64,000 nucleotides of DNA. Source: Stereocaulon alpinum (lineage: Eukaryota; Ascomycota; Lecanoromycetes; Lecanorales; Stereocaulaceae). Position 1 is the first letter of the stretch, and each line of letters opens with the position of its first letter. Location: positions 124,001-188,000 of the forward strand of contig JAEUBA010000045.1 of the NCBI GenBank assembly GCA_018257865.1, given 5' to 3'. The position numbers and the translations under genes are program-made. Positions 47,516 through 59,962 of this stretch are shown here, piece after piece. The notes below the pieces were generated by a model. The model worked only from the letters and a program-made list of their open reading frames with translations, did no database searches and had not been told where the DNA came from.

Positions 47516-48115
47516 TTACGAAGCTCCCAAAAACCCACTCCCCATATACCCAATCTCGAGATCGGTAACATCAAACATCAAACTCACGAGTTCGTATTTC
47601 TCATAAAATGACCAGAGCGCTACCAGCGCCGAGGAGAACATGCACCACGTCATGTCCCTGCCTGGTCGCATTACCAGCATGGCTTGGTTGCTGCCATAGG
47701 TTCTCACTTCCGTGCCCATCAATCCCTCAACGTCCACCGTTATATGGGTGAGACATTCTCTTTGTGCTTCAGAGACGCATGTGTAACGCGGATCGACTGA
47801 AAGCTGACTGCCGTAGTTATAGAACTTTACTCGTACAGAGATAGATCTTTCGTACAACGGATCGCTGGGGAGAGTGTTGGACATCGGAGAATTCAGGTCC
47901 GGGGGGGAAATGAAGGCGATGTTCTTTGGAGAAGGGGCGTCATTGGGTCGTAAATGATTGGGGTATGTCCGTGAATTCTCAGGTAGTGTAAAGTTTGCAG
48001 GCCTAAAGCTGTCGAGGAGCTGAGCCGGCTTTGGTATGGGCACCGTTGCCGTGAGAGCAATTGTGCAGACCCCGAATCGCCAAAACGTAAGGGAAACTAT
48101 CTTGAGTGCTTGCAT
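47516..48115 (-). CDS. Tandem small secreted/membrane protein 3 (199 aa)
   Basis: A single exon. The frame is open further upstream, but the Met at 48115 (MQALKIVSLTFWRFGVCTIALT) gives a signal peptide matching the paralogues, so I chose it. Then follow PIPKPAQLLDSFRPANFTLPENS, SDPLYERSISVRVKFYNYG, AQRECLTH, MGTEVRTYG, MLVMRPGRDMTW, a hydrophobic segment (SSALVALWSFYEKYELVSLMFDVTDL) and YMGSGFLGAS. It is closest to gene 2. The two Cys around ECLTH and VCTI differ in spacing between paralogues, so a fixed disulphide pattern is not evident. Confidence 0.75.
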   Translation of the reverse strand: MQALKIVSLTFWRFGVCTIALTATVPIPKPAQLLDSFRPANFTLPENSRTYPNHLRPNDAPSPKNIAFISPPDLNSPMSNTLPSDPLYERSISVRVKFYNYGSQLSVDPRYTCVSEAQRECLTHITVDVEGLMGTEVRTYGSNQAMLVMRPGRDMTWCMFSSALVALWSFYEKYELVSLMFDVTDLEIGYMGSGFLGAS

Positions 48116-48553
48116 GATGAATAGTGATATCACGGGTTGTGATTGCCAGTTGGGCCATGCAGAGCTTTCTGCAATAGGGATTAACAGCATGATATATCCT
48201 CGCATGTAGCTGATACTCTTCTTGTGTCAGCTAGCGCAGCACTTTTGATACTCAGACATGAGTACAATGGGTGCTTGTTGATCATACATGACCTCGGGCG
48301 TGGAGTGGTCTGTGCAAGGCGGTATCTGTGAAGATATTAGCCTTGACCCGTCGCCATTCGTATGCGAGCTTTTCTGGTCCATCGTCCATTGCATTCAGGA
48401 GTCGATTTTCGGGCCTGTATCTCTTAGAACTTCATTCTGTGCGGTGCAGGAGGAAAAAGCCGCAATTGATATCATTATGCTTTGCTCTCGAACAATTGAG
48501 GATGATGAAATGCTTCGTTTCCACCTCTCGCATATCGCCTCTATGCTTCCGCT

Positions 48554-49093
48554 TTACTCATGAAACCAACCCATCGTCCCGGTGCGCACACTACCAACCA
48601 CAAACCCGCGAGACCAGACTTCAAAACCCATCCGTAAACACCCATAGTCATGGGCAAACAGAACTATCAGGAGCAGAGCTTGGTGATACGTGTTCCAGGT
48701 CATTTGCCGCCCTGGGGCGAGGGTTAATCTTACATCACCACTGCTATAGGTTTTCACCTCCATGCCCATCCGTGCGTATTCATCATGTGGAAGATGCGTG
48801 TCACAATCTTGAAGGGCTTGGATGAAGATTTCGGTTGCGTCGCCCCCATCGAGACGATTACCGTAACCGAAGAACTTCACTGCGGTGCCATGCATGGCTC
48901 TCCAGCATGGGTCCGGAGGAGTCGGTCTGATAAGTGGAAGGGTTTCATTATATTGGAAGGATGAGTTCCTAGACAGAAGAAGGCTGTTGAATGTCTGCGT
49001 AGATTGTGGGATTAGAATTTTGGCCGCAAGTATGGTTGCATAGAGTCGTGACTGGAAGAGAACAAGACAGAACACGCTCAGTACGTGGATCAT
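48554..49093 (-). CDS. Tandem small secreted/membrane protein 4 (179 aa)
   Basis: A single exon, start taken at ATG 49093 (MIHVLSVFCLVLFQSRLYATILA, a signal-peptide-like segment). The linker has N-glycosylation sites (NSS, NET). Family core: PPDPCWRAMHGTAVKFFGYG, ALQDCDTH, MGMEVKTYSSG, RLTLAPGRQMTW, a hydrophobic stretch QALLLIVLFAHDYGCLRMGFEVW and VGSVRTGTMG. It heads the array and faces SEC63 across a divergent promoter. Confidence 0.75.
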   Translation of the reverse strand: MIHVLSVFCLVLFQSRLYATILAAKILIPQSTQTFNSLLLSRNSSFQYNETLPLIRPTPPDPCWRAMHGTAVKFFGYGNRLDGGDATEIFIQALQDCDTHLPHDEYARMGMEVKTYSSGDVRLTLAPGRQMTWNTYHQALLLIVLFAHDYGCLRMGFEVWSRGFVVGSVRTGTMGWFHE

Positions 49094-49610
49094 GACGATC
49101 TGTGCGAGTGATGATGAAAGGACAGGTAACACGTATTATCGACGTTGGGAGCATCTTATAGAAGTCGTCCTTTTACTTGTATCTCGGTTCTCACTGTCGC
49201 GTTTGTATCAAGCTTGTCTCAGTTCATTATCTACCAAAAGCGTAAATGAGACATCCTAGTTGCGACTATCAGCAAAGTCTTCGGAGAATCACAAGAGCAC
49301 ATGTGAGAGAGAGACAAGTTCGCCTTCAAGGATTGATACTTTTCCAACGTCGGGAGAAACCCAGGGATATCTTCCAACTCTGTGTAGATCTACCATAGGG
49401 CTGAACGGCGCTAGTCTCGAATCAGGTGAATGCGAACTGTCCTGAAGAATTATTGCATTTTGTGGAAGACGCATGTGAATCCTTCTTTCATAAAGCCACC
49501 ACGACCTTGCTCTTCAGCCGATCCGTTAGCTGTCTCCATGATCTCTCGCACCGTCACACTCCTCTGGCAATAGCCCACAAAAGCCCGCCCCTTAGGGCAC
49601 TTGCGTCGAG
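49094..49610. promoter_or_regulatory. Divergent promoter region, tandem gene 4 and SEC63
   Basis: 517 bp between opposite start codons. It contains one GCGACA-type half-site (minus strand) at 49195-49206, about 100 bp from the gene 4 start. Nothing specific is recognised for SEC63. Confidence 0.45.
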
Positions 49611-52034
49611 ATGTCAACGGACTATAACTACGACGAACAGGTACTGATGGCTGCCCTTTGCCTTGGACATGACACTGACTCGCTTACAGGGCCAGTTCTT
49701 CCCCTACTTCATCCTCACCATCTCCGCCCTCGTTACCCTCCCCCTTTCCTACACTCTCCTCCGTCCGAACAAAGGTTTGAGCCCCGTGCTTCTTACAATT
49801 ACGAGTCTAAGACATGGAACGGCTGACAATACAATAGACATAGAAGACACCGCCCCTCGAATCAAATATGATTTCAAGCCCATAGACGATGTCTTGATCC
49901 AGAGGCAGAAGAGGAAACAATGGCGGCGGGAAAGGAGACTGAAGAGAATCATTACAGTGGCGGCGGGCTGGGTGACTATAGCGTTGATGATGTACTTAAT
50001 CGCGGTAACGAAGACAACGGCGCCGAAGATATGGGACCCGTATAACATTTTAGAGATTTCGAGGGTAAGGGACATGAAGCGTCTTTTCTTACGAGATGCT
50101 GACTGTCTTTAGTCGTCGACAGAGCAGGAGATTAAGAAAAGGTATCGAGACCTGTCACGAGTATTTCATCCGGATAAGGCGATAGTGGACGAGTCTAAGA
50201 ATCAGACCGTGGAGGATATCAACGATCACTGGGTAGAGGTGACGAAAGCCTTCAAGACCCTGACGGACGAGGAGATCCGGAACAACTATATACAATATGG
50301 CCATCCGGACGGCAAGCAGAGTTTCAGCATCGGCATTGCTTTACCGAAATTTATCGTTACAGATGGGAATGGCAAATACGTGCTTTTGGTGTACGGGCTC
50401 TTGCTTGGAGTTCTACTGCCATACATCGTCGGCAAATGGTGGTACGGCACGCAGAGGATGACGAAAGAGAACGTCTTACTTGCTAGTGCTTCAAACCTCT
50501 TCAAGGAGTACAATGAGAACATCACAGATGGAGATGTTCTCAATGCGTTAAGCTCTGGTGAGGAATACAAGGACGTCCTGGCTGGCAATAAGGCAGACTC
50601 AGGGTTGGGGAAGATTGAGAAAAGCATAATCCAGGAAGATGAGGTTGGACCTATCATGACGCAGAAAGATCGACAGAAGCTGGAAAGCTATGACGGCGCT
50701 CGAAGAAAAGCAGCGGCTTTGCTGTGGGCCTACCTTGGTCGGATACGCCTGGATGGGGCTTCCTTGGACGATGGTCAGTTCAATCCAAGTCTCGAGGCTC
50801 TGAGACATGCTAACAGATCTGTAGAGAAATTCGAAGTTGCACCACTCGCCCTCAAATTGAACGAGTCCTTTGTAGCGATCACTCTTGCTTTTGGGAATGT
50901 CCCCCAACTCCTCTCGGCATACCGAATATCACAACACCTCATTCAAGCCGTTCCTCCAAACGCATCACCTCTACTACAGCTGCCACATGTCACACCTCAG
51001 GTCGCCAAAGCCATAGAAGGATCGGGCTCGCGAAAACATCTTACAGTCCAAGAATTCATGGCGATGCCAGAATACAAACGACGAAAGCTTGCCACAGACC
51101 AACCTGGGGTTTTGACACCAGGCCAGTACAATGAGGCCGTGGCCGTAGCTCGCCAACTACCACTTCTCAAGGTCGAGAAAGTTTTCTTCAAAGTGATTGG
51201 CGAGCGCTTCGTTACGACCTCCTCCCTCGTCCAATTCGTTGTCAAAGCCCGCGTTATCCCACCAGGCTCAGCCAACGTCCCCGAAGTTAACGAACTCGAC
51301 CTCGAAGACATAGACCCAGACGAAGGCGATGTTGACGCTATCCTAGGCCGCAAGTCAGCGAAGAACAAGAAAGCTAAGCTTCTAGAAGGCGATGCTGCCC
51401 CTTTAGCAGACGCCGAGAAGCCCCTCCAACCTCCCCTCGCGTACGCACCATACTTCCCCCGCGACCACTCACCTCGTTGGCACGTCTTCCTTTGCGATGG
51501 CAAGCTCGGCAAAGTGGCCGTTCCGCCCTTCACCATGACGACCTTTAACAAACCACTGATTGATGACGACGGCAACCCAACCTTCAACATGCAAACATTC
51601 AAAATGGCATTTCAAGCTCCAACGCAAGCGGGCAACTACCCATTTGTCATGCATCTAGTCTGCGACAGTTACATCGGTATGGACAGCAAAAGAGAGGTGG
51701 TTCTAGAAGTGAAAGACAGCTCGCAAGCCGCCGCAATAGTCAATGAAGAAGACGAAATCAGCGAGCCGGAAGAAGGTAACGCATCCCTCACCCTCTAACC
51801 TACTACATAGATCAAAGCTAACAAGCTCCACCAGATTCCCTAGCAGGCCAAATGAACGCCCTCAAAACCGGCGGCGTAGCCGGCCTCGCTGCACCGCCCA
51901 AACGCACCAAGAAGCGCACCCCCATCGAAGAATCCAGCGACGAAGAAAGCGATACAGAAGGCGAGGCAGACGATACCAGCGAAACAGATACAGACACAGA
52001 TAGCGAGGATGAGGGGAAAGGAAAGAAGAAATGA
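49611..52034 (+). CDS. SEC63: Sec63, ER translocon J-protein
   Basis: Exons 49611-49640, 49690-49774, 49838-50064, 50113-51775, 51835-52034; 734 aa. Introns of 49, 63, 48 and 59 bp. Sec63 recruits the lumenal Hsp70 (BiP) to the Sec61/Sec62 channel. Visible: a short start MSTDYNYDEQ; TM1 (QFFPYFILTISALVTLPLSYTLL); TM2 (IITVAAGWVTIALMMYLIAV); a J domain with HPD at residues 133-135; and TM3 (YVLLVYGLLLGVLLPYIVGKWWY). The Sec63/Brl domain follows, and then a strongly acidic Ser/Asp/Glu tail (EESSDEESDTEGEADD), the Sec62-binding, CK2-type region. The final exon adds this tail; without it the protein would stop shortly after the Brl domain. Confidence 0.95.
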
Positions 52035-53205
52035 TCCCCCTTGCCTTGCAATTAGCGACGAGAGAAGGCATGGGGAATCATCACAGTTGAAGGCATTGCG
52101 GCGGCGTCACAAAAATTACTTGATTCACCGTGGATATCATTCTCGTTGGCTCGAATTGTATCATAGCTACAAAGTTCTAGGCCGCAGATCGGGGTTCCGG
52201 CTTGTCGAAGACGGTGCATGTATAAATAAACGAATGCAGAGAATTTAATATCACCCTTCGAATCCCACCTATCGTAACACTCACAGCTTACCAAAGCGCT
52301 CTTAATAGCCATCACCCACCACCCACCAAACACTACCTCAGCCAATAGCACCACATCCCCTACATTGCGCCAACACCACCACACCACCACACCCCCTACA
52401 TACCCTACATTGCACCATCCAACACACCCACCACCCACACCACCTCAAACCCCGCAAAAAACCAGCCAAACATCCCATTCAACCCATACAACAAAGAAAC
52501 CACCACCACCCCTTCACCCCATTCCAAACCCTCTGTCCCCAAGACTTCGCCATTCCCCCCCAACTCGCGAGTGAAGCCGCACATCCCGCATGCCATAGAA
52601 CCCAAAAGACAGAAGTACAAAGATATCGCTGACGAAAACACAGCGCGAGCAAAGAACCCTGTCTCTAAAAGAGATCAAGAAGAGAAAACGACCACGTCAG
52701 ACTGGGACGATGGGCATAAGGAAAAGGAGCATGATCACGATAGGGAAAAAACAACTGCATGAATAAAGGCCGTGAGGTGAGATGCCATGAGTGTTCATCG
52801 AATAGTTGGGGGGTGGCAAGTACATAGTCATGCCTTCATGGAAGAGATAGATAAGATCAACGTCATATCCAAAGGGTTTTTCCATCATAGCTTTCAGCGA
52901 GGGCATGTCACAGAAGTCCTCTTACGCACAAGACCTCACATGCCTTTCAAGTAAAGGTAGATGATTAAAAGCATGGTAGCAAGTCATTGAATTCATCAGT
53001 GATTATTCCATATCCATCCCCACTTATGAACTATCAACCATCGCTTAGAAGAGAAAGAGAAAATCATGACCATGCCGCCAAAGCGCAAGATGGCCGTCTT
53101 GCTGTGGCGCAAGTACATCTGAAAGGTTCAATTCAGTGTGGGGGGCCGGGGTAAGGGGGCGAAGGCAGAGACCGGCCGCCGTGGGTAGTTCCCTTGAGGA
53201 GAAGC
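52035..53205. other. Convergent intergenic region with C/A-rich low-complexity tract
   Basis: Between the SEC63 and Argonaute stop codons. Positions about 52,310-52,560 are extremely C/A-rich (CACCAC and CCTACATTGC-type repeats). This opens hydrophobic Gly/Val/Trp frames on the minus strand (52052-52641) that begin with non-ATG codons and look compositional. I call no gene. Confidence 0.5.
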
Positions 53206-56200
53206 TCAGATGTAGAACATCGTATTCTGCAAGCTACGCCATTGTCAGCAACTGACTCAAGTAAAACGGATATGAGCAACATACTTCGGATGAACATCTC
53301 GTGTCCAAGGGCTCCGATTGGCTTCGAAGCTCTTCCCGCGATTTTCGGGAGCAGTGATGTATTTCTGCAGATAGCATCGACCTCGTTCACAGAGGATATC
53401 GGCGTAATACGCTCTGGTCATATGTAAGTTCCATGGAAGTGAGCGAAAGGGAGACTGTCCTTACGGTGGGCATATGGATACCGCCCTTGTCGCTCTGCCA
53501 AATAGATAGCAGAGATTGTGTGTGATCCCTTGGAGCTCGTCGGCACCGAGCTTCATTTCATCAAGAAGCACTACGTAGTGGGCCGGTTTGGCCTTGAATA
53601 CTGGTTAGTCTTGCCCACCGACCGAGGCGACGATACGTACTGTGCCTTGCAATGCAACGTGGGCTTGCAGGAAGAAGTCCCAGCCCCTCTCCATTGTTAC
53701 GCCGCGATCCACGACTGTACCATTTGGAGGATTGCCTTTGACTCTGCTGTTCATATCGGCGTATTTATCCTCAGTAGGGTAGAAACGCGTATGGTGTCGC
53801 TTTCCAACGACTACAATGTTGATCTGAGGACGACCGGCTTTGTACTTCTGATAGATCTTTTGGCAAGCGGGGAGAATCTGCTTGTCAAACTCTTCTTCTA
53901 GTACCATCTTGTACTGACCCTCAGAGACACCTGTTGATCATTATATCAGCATATTTACCCTCGTTGTTCTCTGTGAAGCCTTACCATCGCGGTAGATTAA
54001 GATCCTCTTCGGACATCGTTTCTGATTCTGAGAATACCAGTACTCAAGTCGCTCTTCCATCATTGCCTGGAGAGCCGTAACAGTTTCCTTCTTGCTCTCT
54101 TGAGTGCGAATACTGCCCGGCCACTGCGCATATTGGCCGTTCAAGCTGGCAACGACGGCCGCGATACTCGGCGTTCCCTCCAAGCTATTTGGGGCTGGAT
54201 GAGTGACGTCTATGCCAACGATCATGGTAGTTCCTTCATGTAGAAACCCTAGCTTATCTCGTGGCAATAACTGATTTGCGCCTCCATTCTTCAGATTGAA
54301 TTTGAGAACGACATTGGCGAAGTATTGTGGCCCTTTGTCAAGCTTTTCATGCAGAACACAGACTGAGTGAATACCTGCCAAAGTACTTAGCAGAGTGCCC
54401 ATCCGAAAGCGGTCAGGGGACGATGCTCACCATACTTGACATCGCAGAAGAATTTCACTTTGAGAGAAGATTAGCTAGCCGGTAGCGATATCTACCAGTA
54501 GGAGTTGGGGCCTTACCACGGGCATATGTGATTGCGCTCTTGGTGGGCAAGATTACCAGGAGTATTCCAATAGCCTTCTTGGCAATATCGGCCAGGACGT
54601 TCTTGATATTCTCGTCATTGGCATCGTCCTGACCGGGGTTGATGTTGGCTTGCCAACCTTGGGTCCCGGGTGGAATGATCGGGTTTGGGTCGCCTAGCCC
54701 GCCAGCTCTGAGGGCTTGCTTCACTTGATTGATGTGGTTCTGGGTGAAATTTACATTACCCAACTATTCCATGGCATCAAAGTCAGTGTTGGTCTCTTTC
54801 CACTGCAACGACAGCCGTAAGACATGCTCAAGGCCAAATGCTTGTGGATTGGCTTGCGAAACCCACAACGTTGGCAGAGGTGGAAGAAGGACTTTGGAAA
54901 GACGTACCTTCAAGAACGACCATTTCGTCAACGGTTTAGTCACAGAGAATTGTTTCCCTCTCATATTCCAAGCAGCTTGGCTAGTCTTCTCAGAGGAGCC
55001 TTTGTATAATACGCCAGGGGCTTCCAGTACTCGTCCAAAGACCATGATCATATGTGGATTAATGGTCACTCCAAAGGTTGCCAGGGCAGAAGTGCCAGCT
55101 CCTCGGACCCCGATGACTTCTTGTCCATCGCCAACGATTCGCCGTGCATTTTCTGCGGGAGGCCGAGCTGCAACATTGAGAATGTTAGTCGTCTGCCTCT
55201 CACTTAGTTTCCCACGGTACGGTTGGCCTGGCATGCATGTACAGAGTTCGGGGGGAATCCACATAGGCTTATCAACTATTTGGGGTGGATGTTAGTCATT
55301 TGAAATTGCGTAGCTACGAAAGGAATGGTGAGATTTGTTGGGAAAGCAAATGCCGATGAAACATGTTTCGACTCCAAGATTCAATGACGAACAAGACACT
55401 GCATGGACGTACCTGAACCACAGTTGAGGACCCATCTGTCGGGGTTTCGAAGAGTTATCTTATGCTTCCGAAGATAATACCGCTGAATTGTAATCGGACT
55501 TTCGTTCGGGAACTCCGGACAATCGAACGTGATCTGTGTCGCATTGCCATGGTCACCCCGTGCATTACCAAACGTCTTCGTTTTTCCAGTCTTCGAGTCT
55601 GGTACCTGCTCAAATTTGTGGGAAAATCCCACAACGGTTTTAACCCGTGCCTCTATTCTCCCATTCGTATCTTTCAAGTACTCAGTCTTTACGCGAAGCT
55701 TGGCGACGAATCGTTCGACATCTAGCCAGTGGTTTTCGTAAATTCCGAATCTTTCCATCAGTTTCACCATGTTGAACGCAGGATAGAATGGCGAGGTTTG
55801 GGCATTGATATTGAGAAGGGTCCTCAGCGTAGACGTACGCACACTGGAGTAATAGCCCCTCACTGCAATCAGGCCACCCTCAAGATCCAAATATTCGCCT
55901 TCATTCCTTGGATACCTGTAGAACTTATTTTGACCGCTTTGGAAGACATCTGCATTAAAGTTCGGCGTTCGCGCTACAATAATATTCAGTGCTTGCACCG
56001 CGTCGGCTTTCCCTGCAAAGTCGCTGGGATCTGTGGTAGTTGACGCAAGATATCGTAGAAGCTCCTGAGTAGGGACACTTCCTGCCAACGAAATCGTGAA
56101 TGTATATTTCGTGGCATTTGGACGAGCCATAAGATCCTCGACATCACGATATACGAATTCAAAGATTTTGATACCATTCGGTCCAAGGTTGAGAGGTTTG

Positions 56201-57070
56201 GATGTAAGAATTGTGTTGGCGTAATCTGTAGCAAGACCTGCGAGATTGCCAGAGTCAGCCTTACTCCACGAGGTGTACGACCATATCGTGGCATGCAGAT
56301 AGCATACAACCTGATCATCTACTCCCCAAGTATAGCTTGCGAGTAATGCAGTGATCTAACCGTAGGAAAGGACGCTACTGAGATGTACGTACCTGGCTGG
56401 ACATTCCTGAATTCCGGTTCCTCAAAAAGTATTGCGAAAGCTTGTCGCTGTTTGCGACCTTTCTTAGGTTCCTCGGCAACATATTCCTCCTCACCCTTCT
56501 TGTTTCCTTTCCCTCGCTTTGGTTTCTGGGCCTTGATGGCTACATTGTATTTACTGATGACCTTCTTAGCATCAATCACCATGGCGAAGTAATTCGTACG
56601 CAAATGTATGACTGTGCCAAGCGTTCCGTAGCCTGGTCGTAGTGGAAGCTTGAAATCGGCGAGCGAGAGAGTATCTAATGACAGGTCTTTGTTCTTGGCG
56701 ACTACCGCGTCTTCTTTCTCACGTATCTCTCTCGAAGGTGTAGTTTCCCCACCTGGAGCACTGATTCATATGATGCAATCAGCAAAATCGTACACACACA
56801 TGGAACACCAATGACTGACCTGTATATTGGAGGTCCTCGCGTGTATTGATCATCGCCCAACCTTGGGCCCCCTCCGCCCCCTCCACCACCGCGTCCGCCC
56901 CCGCCCCTGAACTCCCCACCACCTCGTGGACCTCTTCCTCGATAGTCACCACGCCCAGGCGATGATGGTCCGTCGTATTGCCCTCCAGAGCCCCCGCGGT
57001 ATCCTCCGCCTTGTCCACCTCCGCTTCTTCCCTGACCTCGTGGGGTACCGCCCCTACCACGGCCGGACAT
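53206..57070 (-). CDS. Argonaute (QDE-2-like RNA-silencing nuclease)
   Basis: Eleven exons (minus): 56820-57070, 56393-56760, 55413-56237, 54908-55275, 54517-54763, 54431-54457, 53985-54374, 53641-53930, 53465-53592, 53285-53413, 53206-53233; 1016 aa. The N-terminus is an RGG/Gly-rich tail (residues 1-75), followed by the ArgoN domain, linker L1 (FYRYPRNEGEYLDLEGGLIAVRGYYSSVRTS), PAZ, MID and PIWI. The PIWI tetrad is complete: D751 (VGIDVTHP), E792 (QESKKE), D825 (IYRDGVSEGQ) and H927 (AKPAHY), so slicer activity is expected. VGKRHHTRFYP and the end NTMFYI are also conserved. Exon 6 is only 27 nt. The 144-bp intron before exon 5 was set to remove an in-frame TAG after DFDAME; the 155-bp one joins VQPG to LATDYANTIL. 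It lacks any sign of RIP. Confidence 0.94.
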
Positions 57071-59962
57071 CGTGGCGGATGGCCGCCTTCAATAGGTCAG
57101 AGGGAAGTGAGTGACAGGACAATCGCAGGTAAACAAGGAACCGAGGGTCTGAGGTTGTCGTAGATGAGTTGAGACCGTCAAATGTAACCGTTGAATACGG
57201 GCGTGAGGGTGGTGTGACGTGTGGTTGATGAGGTCTCTCTCTATGCGTCAGGCTGGCTAGATCAGGTCAAGAAAGAGCTTTCACACCCAAGCAATGCTTG
57301 GGCAGGTGGCAGTGCTGGTGTAGTCCACTAAAGAGGGGTGTGTAGTGTTTCTAACTATGATGATATCGTGAAATTTGTATGTGGTCAGGAAAATCTGCTA
57401 ACACGCAAGTAATGAGTTACGATGTAGAATGTTGAAAGTCGAGTGATTGATGATGTGTTAAGTAGAGAGAAAAGCTGAAGTTGAGGCAGAGATGACGACA
57501 AGGACCAGGTACGTACGTGGGGAAGGCGGGGTGGATGACAAAGGCTGTGCAAGAATACAAACAGCTCTAAGCAGGCACCACCTTGTAATGTTTACTGAAA
57601 GAGGATAGACATGCACTGAACAAATTTGCGAAGCTTTGATACTAACTTGGTCGTCAATCTTCGAGTCTCTGAAGCGGTGTGGAAACACAAATGTTTCCGT
57701 GGTAGGCAGAAGCAAGGGCAATTTCCGCTGCCTCGCTAGAGTACCTAGGTAAAGTGACAGCAGGGATTCAAACCGAACATCGGAGTTCGGTCCCATAGAG
57801 GTGGGGAAAGATTCGATTATTTCAAATATTAATCAGTTATAATCGCCATATAATCGATAAATGAATTAATTAATTTTTCAATCTTCCCACCCCTAGTCCG
57901 GAACGACGGCCTGGCAGCGGTGCTCGGACGATTGAGTCTCGAAAGACCTCGCACATTGGCTTTGCTTCATGTTGCGAGGTCTATGTTTATTGAGATGTGA
58001 AAGTCAATTGATGGATCTGGGAGGAGGACGTAAGGAAGGAAAGAGATAGAAATTGAAGAGGAACTCCTCGGCTTATGAAATGAAGGTATGAAGGCACCTC
58101 TTTCAAATCACTATGGGGCATTCATCCATTGTCTCGTTGAGACAGCCACCCGACTTTCTCAGGAAGAAAAGTCCAGCACGGCCATGGGACTATATATAAG
58201 TATTTGAGGCCATACAGCCATCCACTCTTTCAATGACGAGACTCTGCCTACTTCACTTCCCTATATTCACTGTATGAGGGACTGCGTCCCATGATCCGAA
58301 GCCATGTTCGGGGTATGTGGCCAAGACTTCTGAGTAGTGGCTGGTCCAAGTGAATGCTGAGTACGAATTACGTGCTTCGTAAAGCTGAAACAAACTCACA
58401 GTAAGCTATGACTTCTCTTACGCCACAAGTAGCGACCAATGAAGATCAAAAGACAAAGAGAGCCTTGAGTGAAGCATGTACGGAAACTACTACCGGCAAG
58501 GAAACCCGGTGCAATGAGCTCGGGAACAGGGTTGGCAATCGAACAGATAACTCCCTAGAGAATAGCCCTAGTGGATTGATCAATATGGCCCCGACGCTCT
58601 GCGAGATCGAGATGTGACGAACATAGCATGTCCCAGAACGGAGGTCAACAAAAGACAGAGAGAATGAAGTAGGATTGTGAACTGTGGAAGGTGGACGTGC
58701 ATTTCGCCAACAAATATGCCGCTCGTCCTCCGATAGATCTGGCAACCACGAACTGTGATTGAACCGTTTTCGTACCTCCGTGGGTCTATGCCCAATAATC
58801 CGGACCAAAGCCAGCTCCACAATGCGCACGTCCACTTTGACACTGGCATCATCATTGTGACAGAATGGCGAGGAAAGATCATGTTCCCGAGCGTTTGCGT
58901 ACTTGTGACTCGCCAAAAAGCGTTATCGTGTCGGTTCTTGGGGCGTCACCCGAATCGAGCAGATCATCAAACAATCATCAAACACTCAAGACCTTATGAT
59001 CAGAACCAGGATTGCTTCACTCGTTGCACCACTCTTGTACGTTTGCCCAGACCGTTGAGTCAAATGTGTGGACTTCAATTGCGCTGCGTGGCTAATAAAG
59101 GTTTACATGCCCCCAAGTGAGTGCTACCAGGCAGCAGTTGCATTACTTCGGAACATAGCTAGAACGGGAAGAACAGCTTCCTGATTGCTTCGGAGATCGT
59201 ATGCGGTGAATCCATGGCTAGCCTGTACTTTATTAGCAGCTACCACCAATTCGTGTATGGAGGATTTGGCCTACAAGGATTGCACAGCTCACTGACATAT
59301 ACGAGACATCCAACTTGGTGGCGAGAGTGATAGTCGTCTTCCCAGAACTCTTAATCTGCCAGGTTCACGTATCAAAGGGCAGCTAAGAGTAGCTACCTTG
59401 CCTTACAGAAAGATTCCGTTCGTAGACTAGTTGATCGTAGCCACTACGCCACCCACCCACAGCGGGTTGAGATCGACCGCAGTAATCGTTATTACAAATG
59501 GCTGTGTAGCTCGAAGACATGGCAACCAAATTGGGCATACCAGCTGATCCTTGAGACTTTCGTTGTCCGATTAGCGTGGAGAACGGTCTGGTGGGTATCA
59601 ATTATACGATACTTCAAGAGCAAGGGCTTCGTGCCGTGCGTACCCACGTACCTAGTTAGAGTCCTGAATAGTAGATGCACATGAAGATAACGACGAAACT
59701 CTGCTCCGCTGCCACGCAAAGCACTTGTTCGGCGATAGTGGATAGGAGCTTTGGGCAGAAGGCTTGCTCGCACACAATAAATCTTTTAGGGTATCCAATA
59801 AGCCCAACAAGGTCAGAGAGGACGGGGATACATCGCATTGTGAAGTGCTCAGAGGGAAACGGTGGGAGAAGAGATATATTCATTGAAAATTGAGCGCGAG
59901 AATGGTGTACGCAATACGTGTACTCGCATCTGGTTGGGTATCATGGTTCGCCATATCGTATG
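57071..59962. other. 2.9-kb region without a supported gene
   Basis: Upstream of Argonaute and downstream of PSD1. Overlapping frames of 60-156 codons occur on both strands, none with motifs or good splice structure. Features seen: a 17-bp palindrome CCCAAGCAATGCTTGGG at 57286-57302 and an AT-rich patch near 57815-57885. Composition is otherwise normal. Confidence 0.5.

Noticed and set aside
52052..52641. Hydrophobic Gly/Val/Trp-rich minus-strand frames that could be a membrane protein
   Set aside because: They depend on C/A-rich low-complexity DNA and start at non-ATG codons; the two pieces are not in one frame.
57740..57790. GGTTTGAATCC-like sequence resembling a tRNA T-loop (minus strand)
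   Set aside because: The flanking bases do not form a T-stem and no acceptor, D or anticodon arms can be found nearby.
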